Source: Microbacterium sp.
GTDB taxonomy: Bacteria > Actinomycetota > Actinomycetes > Actinomycetales > Microbacteriaceae
Reading direction: 5' to 3'
Assembly (NCBI GenBank): GCA_031277885.1
Contig: JAITLM010000141.1
Coordinates: 1 to 37,491 of the forward strand
DNA length: 37,491 nucleotides
Each line of letters starts with the position of its first letter. The stretch's first letter is position 1. The position numbers were made by a program, and so were the translations under genes. Below, piece by piece: positions 28,962-37,485 of this stretch. The notes under the pieces are model-generated. The model saw nothing but the letters and a program-made list of their open reading frames with translations. It ran no database searches and had not been told where the DNA came from.

Positions 28962-31667
28962 ATGCACGAACAGCGCAGCTCCGCCGCCCCCGGATCCGAG
29001 ACCCTGGATCACGACCCCGAAGAGACCGCCGAATGGCTCGAGTCGCTGGACGCGCTCGTGGCCGCACGCGGAGCGGAGCGCGGCGCGCACATCGTGCGCT
29101 CGCTCGCCGCCCGCGCCGGCTACGCACCGGAGCCCACCGCGACGACGGACTACGTCAACACGATCGCGGCGTCCGACGAGCCCGCCTACCCCGGCGACGA
29201 GGAGCTCGAGCGGCGGTACCGCGCGTGGATGCGCTGGAACGCCGCGATCCTGGTCCACAGGGCGCAGCGACCCGGCATCGGCGTCGGCGGCCACATCTCC
29301 ACCTATGCGGGCGCCGCGACCCTGTACGAAGTGGGCTTCAACCACTTCTTCCGCGGCAAGGACCACCCCGGCGGCGGCGACCAGGTGTACTTCCAGGGCC
29401 ACGCTTCGCCCGGGATGTACGCCCGCGCCTTCATGGAGGGGCGTCTCAGCGAGGAGGATCTCGACGGCTTCCGCCAGGAGAAGTCCCGCGAGGGCCATGC
29501 CCTGAGCTCCTACCCGCACCCGCGGCTCATGCCGGAGTTCTGGGAGTTCCCGACCGTGTCGATGGGCATCGGCCCGATGAACGCGATCTACCAGGCCCAG
29601 TCCAACCGGTACCTGCAGGGCCGCGGGCTCAAGGACACGAGCGACCAGCACGTCTGGGCGTTCCTCGGCGACGGCGAGATGGACGAGCCGGAGAGCCGCG
29701 GACTGCTGCAGCTCGCGGCCAACGACGGCCTGGACAACCTGACCTTCGTGGTCAACTGCAACCTGCAGCGCCTGGACGGGCCGGTCCGCGGCAACGGCAA
29801 GATCATCCAGGAGCTCGAGGGCTTCTTCCGCGGCGCGGGCTGGAACGTCATCAAGGTCGTGTGGGGCCGGGAGTGGGACGACCTGCTCGCCCGCGACGCC
29901 GACGGCGCGCTGCTCGACATCATGAACACGACCCGGGACGGCGACTACCAGACCTACAAGGCCGAGTCGGGCGGGTTCATCCGCGAGCACTTCTTCGGCA
30001 AGGATCCGCGCGCGCTCGCGCTCGTCGAGAACCTCACCGACGAGCAGATCTGGGGTCTCAAGCGCGGCGGTCACGACTACCAGAAGGTGTTCGCGGCGTA
30101 CCAGGAGTCGCTCTCGCACAACGGCAAGCCCACGGTCATCCTGGTCAAGACCGTCAAGGGCTACGGCCTCGGCCCGCGCTTCGAGGCGCGCAATGCCACG
30201 CACCAGATGAAGAAGCTCACGCTGCAGGATCTCAAGGACTTCCGCGACCACCTGCGCGTGCCGATCACGGACGCCCAGCTCGAGGCGGATCCCTACCAGC
30301 CGCCGTACTACCACCCGGGCGCGGACGCCCCGGAGATCCGGTACATGCAGGAGCGCCGTCGGGCGCTGGGCGGCTATCTGCCCGAGCGTCGCCCGCACGC
30401 GTCGGGCGAGATCGCCCTGCCCGACCCGAAGGCGTACGAGGTGGCGGCCCGCGGATCCGGCAAGCAGCAGGCCGCGACCACCATGGCGTTCGTGCGCGTG
30501 CTCAAGGACCTCATGCGCGACCCCGAATTCGGCAAGCGCATCGTCCCGATCATCCCCGACGAGGCGCGCACCTTCGGCATGGACGCGTTCTTCCCGACCG
30601 CGAAGATCTACAACCCGAACGGGCAGAACTACCTCGCCGTCGACCGCGACATCGTGCTCTCGTACAAGGAGTCGACCGCGGGGCAGATCCTGCACGTCGG
30701 CATCAACGAGGCGGGATCCATCGCGGCCTTCACCGCGGCGGGGACCGCCTATGCGACGCACGGCGTGCCGCTCGTGCCGGTCTACGTGTTCTACTCGATG
30801 TTCGGCTTCCAGCGCACCGGCGACTCGCTGTGGGCGGCCGCCGACCAGATGGCGCGCGGCTTCCTCATCTCGGCGACCGCCGGCCGCACCACGCTGACCG
30901 GCGAGGGGCTGCAGCACGCCGACGGGCACTCGCCGCTGCTCGCGGCGACGAACCCCGCCGTGGTCACCTACGATCCGGCGTTCGGCTACGAGATCGGCCA
31001 CATCGTGCGCGCCGGGATCGAGCGCATGTACGGGGCCGACTCGACCGACCGCAACCACATCTACAACCTCATGGTCTACAACGAGCCGATCGTGCAGCCG
31101 GCCGAGCCCGAGGGCGTCGACGTGGCAGGGATCCTGGGCGGGATCCACCGGATCGCGCCGGTCGAGGTGCCGCGGGCGCACCTGCTCGCGTCGGGCATCG
31201 GCGTGACCTGGGCGCAGGAGGCGCAGCAGCTCCTCCGCGACGACTGGGGCGTGGAGTCCGACGTGTGGTCGGTGACGAGCTGGACCGAGCTGCGCCGCGA
31301 CGCGGTCGCCGCAGAGGAGGACGAGTTCCTCGGACGCGGCGCGCGCACGCCGTTCCTCGCGCAGCAGCTCGCGGACGCGCACGGCCCGATCGTCGCGGTC
31401 AGCGACTACGCCAAGGATCTGCCGGACCAGATCCGCCCGTTCGTCCCGAACGACTGGGCGAGCCTCGGTGCCGACGGCTTCGGCTTCTCCGACACGCGCG
31501 CCGCCGCCCGCCGGTTCTTCAAGATCGACGGACCGAGTGTCGTGGTGCGCACGCTGCAGCTGCTCGCCGCGCGCGGGGAGGTGGACGCGGCGATCCCCGC
31601 CCAGGCTGCCGAGAAGTACCGTCTGCTCGACGTCAACGCCGGCACGAGCGGCACCGACGCGGAGTGA
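28962..31667 (+). CDS. aceE: Pyruvate dehydrogenase E1 component (homodimeric)
   Basis: A 901-residue AceE, the large alpha2-type E1 that decarboxylates pyruvate with thiamine diphosphate and acetylates the E2 lipoyl domain. The ThDP-binding motif is [19 protein letters not shown] (GDGE at 236-239), followed by [20 protein letters not shown]; other family blocks are [40 protein letters not shown] and [15 protein letters not shown]. Full length. ATG follows AAAGG. E2 and E3 are not in the window. It is divergent from the SDR gene and is followed by two nearly identical hairpins. Nothing in the sequence ties it to purine catabolism, although malic enzyme nearby would feed pyruvate. Confidence 0.96.
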   Translation: MHEQRSSAAPGSETLDHDPEETAEWLESLDALVAARGAERGAHIVRSLAARAGYAPEPTATTDYVNTIAASDEPAYPGDEELERRYRAWMRWNAAILVHRAQRPGIGVGGHISTYAGAATLYEVGFNHFFRGKDHPGGGDQVYFQGHASPGMYARAFMEGRLSEEDLDGFRQEKSREGHALSSYPHPRLMPEFWEFPTVSMGIGPMNAIYQAQSNRYLQGRGLKDTSDQHVWAFLGDGEMDEPESRGLLQLAANDGLDNLTFVVNCNLQRLDGPVRGNGKIIQELEGFFRGAGWNVIKVVWGREWDDLLARDADGALLDIMNTTRDGDYQTYKAESGGFIREHFFGKDPRALALVENLTDEQIWGLKRGGHDYQKVFAAYQESLSHNGKPTVILVKTVKGYGLGPRFEARNATHQMKKLTLQDLKDFRDHLRVPITDAQLEADPYQPPYYHPGADAPEIRYMQERRRALGGYLPERRPHASGEIALPDPKAYEVAARGSGKQQAATTMAFVRVLKDLMRDPEFGKRIVPIIPDEARTFGMDAFFPTAKIYNPNGQNYLAVDRDIVLSYKESTAGQILHVGINEAGSIAAFTAAGTAYATHGVPLVPVYVFYSMFGFQRTGDSLWAAADQMARGFLISATAGRTTLTGEGLQHADGHSPLLAATNPAVVTYDPAFGYEIGHIVRAGIERMYGADSTDRNHIYNLMVYNEPIVQPAEPEGVDVAGILGGIHRIAPVEVPRAHLLASGIGVTWAQEAQQLLRDDWGVESDVWSVTSWTELRRDAVAAEEDEFLGRGARTPFLAQQLADAHGPIVAVSDYAKDLPDQIRPFVPNDWASLGADGFGFSDTRAAARRFFKIDGPSVVVRTLQLLAARGEVDAAIPAQAAEKYRLLDVNAGTSGTDAE

Positions 31668-31732
31668 TGCCCCTCCGGGGAGGCGCGCTGCGCGGGTAGC
31701 GCGGCGGGGCGCACGGCCCGGTGCGGCACGAA

Positions 31733-31780
31733 AGATGGAAAACGTCGCTCCTGACTCAGCGGGAGCGACGTTTTCCGTCT
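31733..31780. terminator. Tandem hairpin 1 after aceE
   Basis: Arms 31733-31751 and 31762-31780 (19 bp, one G-T pair), 10-base loop. The arm sequence AGATGGAAAACGTCGCTCC carries A and T runs on opposite sides, so it can terminate in both directions. Confidence 0.75.
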
Positions 31781-31805
31781 CGACGGTCGAACCCTGAGAT
31801 CGTGA

Positions 31806-31853
31806 AGATGGAAAACGTCGCTCAGCGGATCTGGGGAGCGACGTTTTCCATCT
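31806..31853. terminator. Tandem hairpin 2 after aceE
   Basis: Arms 31806-31823 and 31836-31853 (18 bp, perfect), 12-base loop unlike that of hairpin 1. The arms are the same sequence as hairpin 1 (AGATGGAAAACGTCGCTC), 73 bases downstream. Confidence 0.75.
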
Positions 31854-31979
31854 CACGGCGCCCCTCGGGTGCCGAGCGCGGGCCGCGGCCCGGCCTCCCC
31901 AGCGGGCCCTGGTCGGGGGGATTCCACAGATCCTGTGATCGCGGCCTCATCGGGTTCGGCCGTCGGCGAGCATCGGGGG

Positions 31980-32906
31980 ATGCATCACAGGATCCCGCTG
32001 CCTTCGACGCTCGGAGCGGCGTTCACTCTGCACGAGGCGAAGGTCGCCGGCCTCGGTCGCGCCAGGGCGGATGCGCGCGATCTGCATCGCCCGTTCCGGG
32101 GCGTCCGTTCGAGCGGGGCGCCGGAGACGTTCGCCGCCGTCGTCGCGTGCGGAGCGCAGCGGCTGAAGCCGCGGCAGCGGTTCGTGGGGGTAACGGCGGC
32201 GCGGCTCTGGGGGTTGCCCCATCCACGGCGGTGGGCGCAGGGCGAGCCGCTCGAGGTGGTCGTGCCGCCGGACGCGACTCCGCCGAGGAGCCGGGGCATC
32301 CGTGGTCGTCGGCTCAGGGAGGATCGCGCGTCCACGTGGCGGATCGGGTCCCTTCCGGTGGTGGATCCGATCGCCGCGGTTCTCAGCTGTGCCGCGGATC
32401 TGGACGTCGCTCAGGCGGTGATCCTGCTCGATGCGCTGCTCGCCGACGCCGACAACTACCCCGAGCTGCGGCGAGGGCGACCGGTGGCCTCGCCCCAGGA
32501 GCTGGGAGAGCGCGTGAGTCTGTGGGGGCGGTTTCCCGGGCGGACGACGATCCTGGCGGCTCTGCCCCGAGCCCGCGCCGGCGTGGAGTCTCCGAAGGAG
32601 ACCGAGACGCGCCTGCGCCTCGTCGATGCCGGGCTGCCGGAACCGGTCGTCCAGCACGAGGTCCGGGAGGGGCGGCGGCTCGTCGCGCGGATCGATCTCG
32701 CCTACCCGCAGTGGAAGATCGCGATCGAGTACGAAGGCGACGGGCACCGCACCGATGCCGCCCAGTGGCGCCGGGACATCCAGCGTCAGCGCGAGCTCGA
32801 GGACCGCGGCTGGATCGTCATCCGTCTCACCCAGCTCGACCTGATCGACGGATCCGGAGCATTCCTCACCCGGATCCGCCGGGCGATCGCCATGAGGCAG
32901 GCGTGA
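31980..32906 (+). CDS. DUF559 endonuclease-like domain protein with AbiEi-like N-terminus
   Basis: A 308-residue protein of a type common in Microbacteriaceae. The N-terminal half (about 1-130) resembles the antitoxin-like/transcription-factor domain found before DUF559 domains (GVTAARLWGLPHPRRW, RGIRGRRLREDRAS). The C-terminal DUF559/Vsr-like domain (about 205-300) has a PD-(D/E)xK-type arrangement: ARIDLAYPQWKIAIEYEGDG with Asp239, Glu250 and Glu252, then RRDIQRQRELEDRGWIVIRL. It could be a nuclease or a degenerate DNA-binding relative; no methyltransferase or helicase partner is adjacent. ATG 31980 follows GGGGG. The start lies in the loop of an 11-bp inverted repeat (31929-31939 with 31984-31994), which could affect translation. 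Confidence 0.78.
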   Translation: MHHRIPLPSTLGAAFTLHEAKVAGLGRARADARDLHRPFRGVRSSGAPETFAAVVACGAQRLKPRQRFVGVTAARLWGLPHPRRWAQGEPLEVVVPPDATPPRSRGIRGRRLREDRASTWRIGSLPVVDPIAAVLSCAADLDVAQAVILLDALLADADNYPELRRGRPVASPQELGERVSLWGRFPGRTTILAALPRARAGVESPKETETRLRLVDAGLPEPVVQHEVREGRRLVARIDLAYPQWKIAIEYEGDGHRTDAAQWRRDIQRQRELEDRGWIVIRLTQLDLIDGSGAFLTRIRRAIAMRQA

Positions 32907-32949
32907 CGGATCCGGGTCGACGGGACACCCGGCGAGGTCGGGCTCCGGG

Positions 32950-33750
32950 CTACGCCTCGAGGTCGGCGGCGATCGCGCCCGCGGCCTCGCGCAGCAGGGG
33001 CACGGCGCGCTGGCCGAACTCCTCGGTCACGCGCGCGATCGGGCCGGACACCGAGACCGCGGTCGGCGTGGGGGCGCCTGGTACGGCCATCGCGTAGCAG
33101 CGCACGCCGATCTCCTGCTCCTGCTCGTCGATCGAGTAGCCGCGCTCGCGGATGACGTCGAGCTCGGCCAGCAGCGCGTCCACGGTGCCGATGCTGAAGG
33201 AGGTCGGGGTGCTCATGCCGGTGCGGCCGACGATGCCGCGCACGGTGTCGTCGTCGAGCTGGGCGAGGATCGCCTTGCCGACGCCGGTGTCGTGCACGTT
33301 GGCGCGGCGGCCGACCTCGGTGAACATGCGCATGGAGTGCTGCGAGGGCACCTGGGCGACGTACACGACCATGTCGCCGTCGAGCACGGCCATGTTCGCG
33401 CTCTCGCCGAGAGCGTCGACGAGGGTCTTCAGCTGCGGACGGGCGAGTGCGCCGAACTGGCGGGACGCGCCCTCGCCGATGCGGATCAGCCGCGGGCCGA
33501 GCGCATAGCGACGGTTCGGCAGCTGACGGGCGTACCCCAGGGAGACGAGCGTGCGCAGCAGCCGGTGGATCGTCGGGAGCGGCAGGTCCGTCGACGCGGA
33601 CAGCTCGCTGAGCGTGACGTCGCCGCCGGCGTCGGTCACGAGCTCGAGCAGCTCGAACACCCGCTCGACCGACTGCACCCCGGATCCGGCGCCCCTGCCG
33701 GGTTTCGGATCCGCAACCTTCGCGTCCGTCGTGCTCGGATTCTCCGCCAT
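32950..33750 (-). CDS. IclR family transcriptional regulator (purine/glyoxylate locus)
   Basis: A 266-residue IclR regulator. After a polar tail (1-24) the winged helix-turn-helix reads VQSVERVFELLELV, TLSELSASTDLPLPTIHRLL and RTLVSLGYARQ (25-76), followed by the ligand domain with GPRLIRIGEGASRQF, AVLDGDMVVYVAQVPSQHSM, VHDTGVGKAILAQL and GYSIDEQEQEIGVRCYA. The ATG at 33750 has GGGAG six bases upstream; the open frame extends further but without family sequence. Divergent from malic enzyme; two palindromes in the 193-bp intergenic space are the likely binding sites. IclR relatives such as AllR sense glyoxylate or allantoin-derived ligands, and that fits the neighbourhood (inference). Convergent with the DUF559 gene, 43 bases away. 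Confidence 0.9.
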   Translation of the reverse strand: MAENPSTTDAKVADPKPGRGAGSGVQSVERVFELLELVTDAGGDVTLSELSASTDLPLPTIHRLLRTLVSLGYARQLPNRRYALGPRLIRIGEGASRQFGALARPQLKTLVDALGESANMAVLDGDMVVYVAQVPSQHSMRMFTEVGRRANVHDTGVGKAILAQLDDDTVRGIVGRTGMSTPTSFSIGTVDALLAELDVIRERGYSIDEQEQEIGVRCYAMAVPGAPTPTAVSVSGPIARVTEEFGQRAVPLLREAAGAIAADLEA

Positions 33751-33823
33751 GTCAGCTCCCGTCCTTGCGGCAATTCCATCATGCGAGAGCGCTGCGCCGG
33801 AAATCCGAGAGGATCCGAATCCC

Positions 33824-33837
33824 GTCTTGCGCAAGAC
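33824..33837. promoter_or_regulatory. Perfect 14-bp palindrome in the IclR/malic enzyme intergenic region
   Basis: GTCTTGCGCAAGAC is fully self-complementary and lies 74 bases upstream of the IclR start codon, between two divergent promoters. Candidate regulator site. Confidence 0.6.
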
Positions 33838-33853
33838 TTCCACGATAGAGATA

Positions 33854-33867
33854 ATAGTGTCCACTAT
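33854..33867. promoter_or_regulatory. Inverted repeat ATAGTG-tc-CACTAT
   Basis: Perfect 6-bp arms around two bases in an AT-rich patch, 77 bases before the malic enzyme ATG. AGTGTCCACT (33856-33865) is 8/10 identical to ACTATCCACT before uraD, so it may be an IclR operator shared across the purine genes. Confidence 0.6.
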
Positions 33868-33943
33868 ACGAAAGTAATTGAGAGTTCATCACCGCAACCA
33901 GCGCCCGCGGCCTCCGCCCGGGACGCCTCGATGAGGAGGAATC

Positions 33944-35335
33944 ATGGCGAACCCGGGTCCCGGAAATTCGATCACGCTGCGCATCGACGCGCCGTCCAAC
34001 TTCACCGTCACGAGCGAGCTCGCCGCGGCCGCCGCCGGGGCGGGCGCCGTCGTGACCGCGCTCGACGTCGTCGAGTCGCACCCGACCACGATCGTCGTCG
34101 ACCTGACCTGCAACACCGCGGGCGAGGAGCACGCCGAACAGGTCCGCGCCGGCGTCGAGGCGCTCGAGGGCGTGGCCGTGCGCCAGGTCAGCGACCGCAC
34201 CTTCCTCATGCACCTGGGTGGAAAGCTCGAGGTCGTGCCCAGCGTGCCGCTGCGCAACCGCGACGACCTTTCCCGCGCCTACACGCCCGGCGTCGCGCGC
34301 GTCTGCATGGCGATCGCCGAGGACAAGAGCAAGGCCCGCAACCTCACCGTCAAGCGCAACACGATCGCGGTCGTCACCGACGGCACCGCGGTGCTCGGCC
34401 TCGGCGACATCGGCCCCGAGGCCGCGCTCCCGGTCATGGAGGGCAAGGCCGCACTGTTCAAGCAGTTCGCGAACGTGGACGCCTGGCCGGTCTGCCTGGA
34501 CACCAAGGACACCGAGCAGATCATCTCGATCGTCAAGGCGATCGCCCCGGTCTACGGCGGGGTGAACCTCGAGGACATCGCGGCTCCGCGCTGCTTCGAG
34601 ATCGAGGCGCGTCTGCGCGAGGAGCTCGACATCCCGGTCTTCCACGACGACCAGCACGGCACCGCGATCGTCACCCTCGCGGCGCTGCAGAACGCCCTCA
34701 AGGTCGTCGGCAAGACGATCGGCGAGGTGCGGATCGTCGTCTCGGGCGTCGGCGCCGCCGGCAACGCGATCGTGCAGCTCCTGCTCGCCGAGGGCGCGGT
34801 CGACATCGTCGCCTGCGGCCGCAACGGCGCGATCCACCGCGGCGAGGAGTACGCCGACGCGCACCGCACCGAGCTCGCCGCGACGACCAACCCGCGCGAC
34901 TTCTCCGGCACCCTCAAAGAGGCGATCGTCGGAGCGGACGTGTTCATCGGCGTGAGCGCCCCGCACGTGCTCGACGAGCACGACATCGCGGCGATGGCCG
35001 ACGACGCGATCGTGTTCGCGATGGCGAACCCCACCCCCGAGGTCGACCCGATCGTCGCGTCCAAGCACGCGGCCGTCGTCGCGACGGGCCGCAGCGACTT
35101 CCCGAACCAGATCAACAACGTGCTCGCGTTCCCCGGGTTCTTCCGCGGGCTCCTCGACGCGGGCGTGTCGGACATCACGCCGCCTATGCTGGTCGCAGCC
35201 GCGCAGGCGATCGCGGAGCGCGTCGGCGATGACGAGCTCAACGCGAGCTTCATCATCCCGAGCGTGTTCGACCCGCTCGTGGCCGGCGCCGTCGCCGAGG
35301 CGATCGTGCGCGTCGTCGAGTCCTCGAAGGAGTGA
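33944..35335 (+). CDS. NAD(P)-dependent malic enzyme with N-terminal ACT-like domain
   Basis: A 463-residue malic enzyme: malate to pyruvate plus CO2. An N-terminal ACT-like domain (about 8-85) is followed by the catalytic domain with [20 protein letters not shown] (Tyr113), [20 protein letters not shown], the metal-binding [15 protein letters not shown] and FHDDQHGTA, and the Rossmann motif [22 protein letters not shown] follows GAGGAGG. It starts a run of three tightly packed genes (5-base gap, then a four-base overlap) divergent from the IclR gene. With glyoxylate from allantoin being condensed to malate, malic enzyme would return carbon to pyruvate; this link is inferred from context. Confidence 0.93.
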   Translation: MANPGPGNSITLRIDAPSNFTVTSELAAAAAGAGAVVTALDVVESHPTTIVVDLTCNTAGEEHAEQVRAGVEALEGVAVRQVSDRTFLMHLGGKLEVVPSVPLRNRDDLSRAYTPGVARVCMAIAEDKSKARNLTVKRNTIAVVTDGTAVLGLGDIGPEAALPVMEGKAALFKQFANVDAWPVCLDTKDTEQIISIVKAIAPVYGGVNLEDIAAPRCFEIEARLREELDIPVFHDDQHGTAIVTLAALQNALKVVGKTIGEVRIVVSGVGAAGNAIVQLLLAEGAVDIVACGRNGAIHRGEEYADAHRTELAATTNPRDFSGTLKEAIVGADVFIGVSAPHVLDEHDIAAMADDAIVFAMANPTPEVDPIVASKHAAVVATGRSDFPNQINNVLAFPGFFRGLLDAGVSDITPPMLVAAAQAIAERVGDDELNASFIIPSVFDPLVAGAVAEAIVRVVESSKE

Positions 35336-35340
35336 GCCGG

Positions 35341-36615
35341 ATGGCCGCAAGCACCCTGGGCGATGCCGATCTCGCCGACATCGACGCCCGCCTCGCGGGC
35401 ACCGACACGCTGCTGTCGACCGAGTACCCGGGCGACGACGGATCCCGCCAGCCCGTGCACACCCTGTACGTCCCCGCCGACCGGTTCCGTCCGGAGCTCC
35501 CGGCCCAGGCGGGCCAGGCGGCCGCCGCGGCCGTCGCGGAGTTCGGCGGAACCGTCGCGCTCGCCGGGGCGGTCGGCCTCGGGGCCCTTGCCGCCGAGCT
35601 CGCGCCGCTCGTCGACGCGAAGCTCGAACGCGAGCCGATCGAGGACCTGCGCCTCGACTTCGAGGACGGCTACGGCGCCCGGCCCGACGAGGAGGAGGAC
35701 GCGGATGCGGTCCTCGCCGCCGAGCGGGTCGCCGCGGCCGTCGCCGCCGGCGTCGCGCCTCCGTTTATCGGCATCAGGTTCAAGTGCTTCGAGGCGCCCA
35801 CGCGCCGGCGCGGGATCCGCACGCTCGACCTGTTCCTGTCGACCCTCGCCGCGCACGGCCCGCTGCCGGACGGCCTGGTGCTGACGCTGCCCAAGGTCAC
35901 CACGGTCGCGCAGGTCGAGGCGATGGTCTCGCTCTGCGAGCGCTTCGAGGAGCGCCTCGGGCTGCCGGCGGGCCGGCTGCGTTTCGAGGTGCAGATGGAG
36001 ACGCCGCAGCTCATCGTCGCCGCCGACGGATCCGTCCCGGTCGCGACGCTGCTGCACCGTGCCGACGGCCGGGTGTCCGCGCTGCACTACGGCACCTACG
36101 ACTACAGCGCCTCGCTGCAGATCGCGGCGGCGTACCAGTCCATGGAGCACCCCGCGGCCGACTTCGCCAAGCAGGTCATGCAGGTGGCCGTCGCCGAGAC
36201 CGGCGTGCGGATCTCGGACGGATCCACCAACGTGATCCCCGTCGGGGATCCGGATCACGTCCTCGAGGCGTGGACGCTGCATGCCCGCCTGGTGCGGCGC
36301 TCGCTCGAGCGCGGCTACTACCAGGGGTGGGACCTGCACGCCGCGCAGCTGCCCACGAGGTACCTCGCGACCTACGCGTTCTACCGTGAGGGCTTCGCCG
36401 CGGCGGCCCGGCGCCTGGACAACTACCTGCACGGCAGCGACGCCACGATCATGGACGAGCCGGCGACGGCCAGGGCCCTCGCGCGCTTCGTCGTGCGCGG
36501 CCTGGAGTGCGGCGCGCTCACGGCGGACGAGGTCCGCGCGGCGACCGGATCCGAGCCGGCGGAACTCATCCGCCTCGCCCACCCGAAGCTCAACACCAAG
36601 GAGGCCGTCTCTTGA
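35341..36615 (+). CDS. DUF6986 family protein, aldolase/CitE-like barrel
   Basis: A 424-residue protein of the DUF6986 group, a divergent branch of the HpcH/HpaI-CitE-type barrels that is commonly found with allantoin genes in actinobacteria. Visible blocks: EDLRLDFEDGYGARPDEEED (a DFEDG acid motif), GIRFKCFEAPTRRRGIRTLD, VLTLPKVTTVAQVEAMV, LRFEVQMETPQLIVAADGS (a Glu expected to bind metal) and ALHYGTYDYSASLQIAAAYQ. Activity has not been established to my knowledge; a malate-synthase- or lyase-like reaction on glyoxylate is plausible given the malic enzyme five bases upstream and ureidoglycine aminohydrolase overlapping its stop codon. Cytosolic. Confidence 0.83.
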   Translation: MAASTLGDADLADIDARLAGTDTLLSTEYPGDDGSRQPVHTLYVPADRFRPELPAQAGQAAAAAVAEFGGTVALAGAVGLGALAAELAPLVDAKLEREPIEDLRLDFEDGYGARPDEEEDADAVLAAERVAAAVAAGVAPPFIGIRFKCFEAPTRRRGIRTLDLFLSTLAAHGPLPDGLVLTLPKVTTVAQVEAMVSLCERFEERLGLPAGRLRFEVQMETPQLIVAADGSVPVATLLHRADGRVSALHYGTYDYSASLQIAAAYQSMEHPAADFAKQVMQVAVAETGVRISDGSTNVIPVGDPDHVLEAWTLHARLVRRSLERGYYQGWDLHAAQLPTRYLATYAFYREGFAAAARRLDNYLHGSDATIMDEPATARALARFVVRGLECGALTADEVRAATGSEPAELIRLAHPKLNTKEAVS

Positions 36616-37433
36616 GCACCCGCACCTACTACACCCCGGCCGGCGGCCTGCCCCCGCAGTCCGACCTGCTCACCGACCGCGCGGTCGTCAAGCTCGCGTA
36701 CTCCTTCATCCCGAAGGGCGTGCTGCGCGACATCGTCACCTCGAGCCTCCCCGGCTTCACGGACGCCCGCGCCTGGATCCTCGCCCGGCCGACGCCGAGC
36801 TCCGCCCAGACGTTCTCGCAGCTCATCGTCGAGATCGCGCCCGGAGGAGGCGCCGCCAAGCCCGAGGCCGAGGCGGGTGTCGAGAGCGTGCTCTTCGTCA
36901 CGGCCGGCGAGCTCACCCTCACGCTGGAGGGGGAGCGGCACGTGCTCGAGGCGGGCGGCTATGCGTTCATCACGCCGAACGCGCAGTGGTCGCTCGCGAA
37001 CGAGGGATCCGGGATCACCAGCTTCCACTGGATCCGCAAGGCCTACGAGTACCTCGAGGGCGTCGATGCGCCCGCCTCGTTCGTCACGAGCGACAACGAC
37101 ATCGAGCCTGTCTCGATGCCCGACACCGACGACGTGTGGGCCACCACGCGCTTCTCCGACGCCAGCGACATGGCGCACGACATGCAGGTGAACATCGTCA
37201 CCTTCAAGCCGGGCGGATCCATCCCGTTCGCGGAGACCCACATCATGGAGCACGGCCTGTTCGTGCTGCAGGGCAAGGCCGTCTACCGTCTCAACGACGA
37301 CTGGGTCGAGTGCGAGGCCGGCGACTACATGCTGCTGCGCGCGTTCTGCCCGCAGGCCTGCTACGCCGGCGGCCCGGAGGACTTCCGCTACCTGCTCTAC
37401 AAGGACATGAACCGCCAGATCAAGCTGACCTGA
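36612..37433 (+). CDS. allE: (S)-ureidoglycine aminohydrolase
   Basis: A 273-residue double-cupin enzyme that releases ammonia from (S)-ureidoglycine to give (S)-ureidoglycolate in allantoin degradation. The C-terminal cupin carries the metal set E-x-H-x3-H and a later Gln: FAETHIMEHG (Glu208, His210, His214) and FCPQACY (Gln248), matching the Mn2+ ligands of characterised UGlyAH. The N-terminal YTPAGGLPPQSDLLTDRAVV is typical of the family. The start is an unusual TTG overlapping the upstream TGA by four bases (TTGA), with AAGGAGG exactly seven bases before it; there is no ATG before the conserved N-terminus. Allantoinase and allantoate amidohydrolase are not in the window and may lie downstream. 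Confidence 0.92.
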   Translation: MSTRTYYTPAGGLPPQSDLLTDRAVVKLAYSFIPKGVLRDIVTSSLPGFTDARAWILARPTPSSAQTFSQLIVEIAPGGGAAKPEAEAGVESVLFVTAGELTLTLEGERHVLEAGGYAFITPNAQWSLANEGSGITSFHWIRKAYEYLEGVDAPASFVTSDNDIEPVSMPDTDDVWATTRFSDASDMAHDMQVNIVTFKPGGSIPFAETHIMEHGLFVLQGKAVYRLNDDWVECEAGDYMLLRAFCPQACYAGGPEDFRYLLYKDMNRQIKLT

Positions 37434-37451
37434 CGTTCCCGAGCCTGAAAT

Positions 37452-37485
37452 GATCGCGCCTCTCCGGAATCGGGGAGGCGCGATC
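37452..37485. terminator. Hairpin terminator after allE
   Basis: Arms 37452-37465 and 37472-37485 pair over 14 bp with one G-T pair around a 6-base loop, 18 bases after the stop. It suggests the malic enzyme-DUF6986-allE unit ends here. Confidence 0.78.

Larger units (their letters stand above)
31668..31979. other. Intergenic region (about 310 bases) with tandem hairpins
   Basis: No gene is supported here. It holds two tandem hairpins (next entries), a GC-rich stretch, and at its right end the first arm of an 11-bp inverted repeat, GATCCTGTGAT (31929-31939), whose partner ATCACAGGATC (31984-31994) overlaps the start of the next gene. Confidence 0.7.

Noticed and set aside
28962..31667. aceE as part of the purine-catabolic operon
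   Set aside because: It has its own divergent promoter region and hairpins after it, and no shared operator was seen; proximity alone is weak evidence.
28092..31856. A 1254-codon minus-strand frame covering aceE
   Set aside because: Only its last 252 codons, from the ATG at 28850, look like protein (the SDR). The rest is antisense to aceE.
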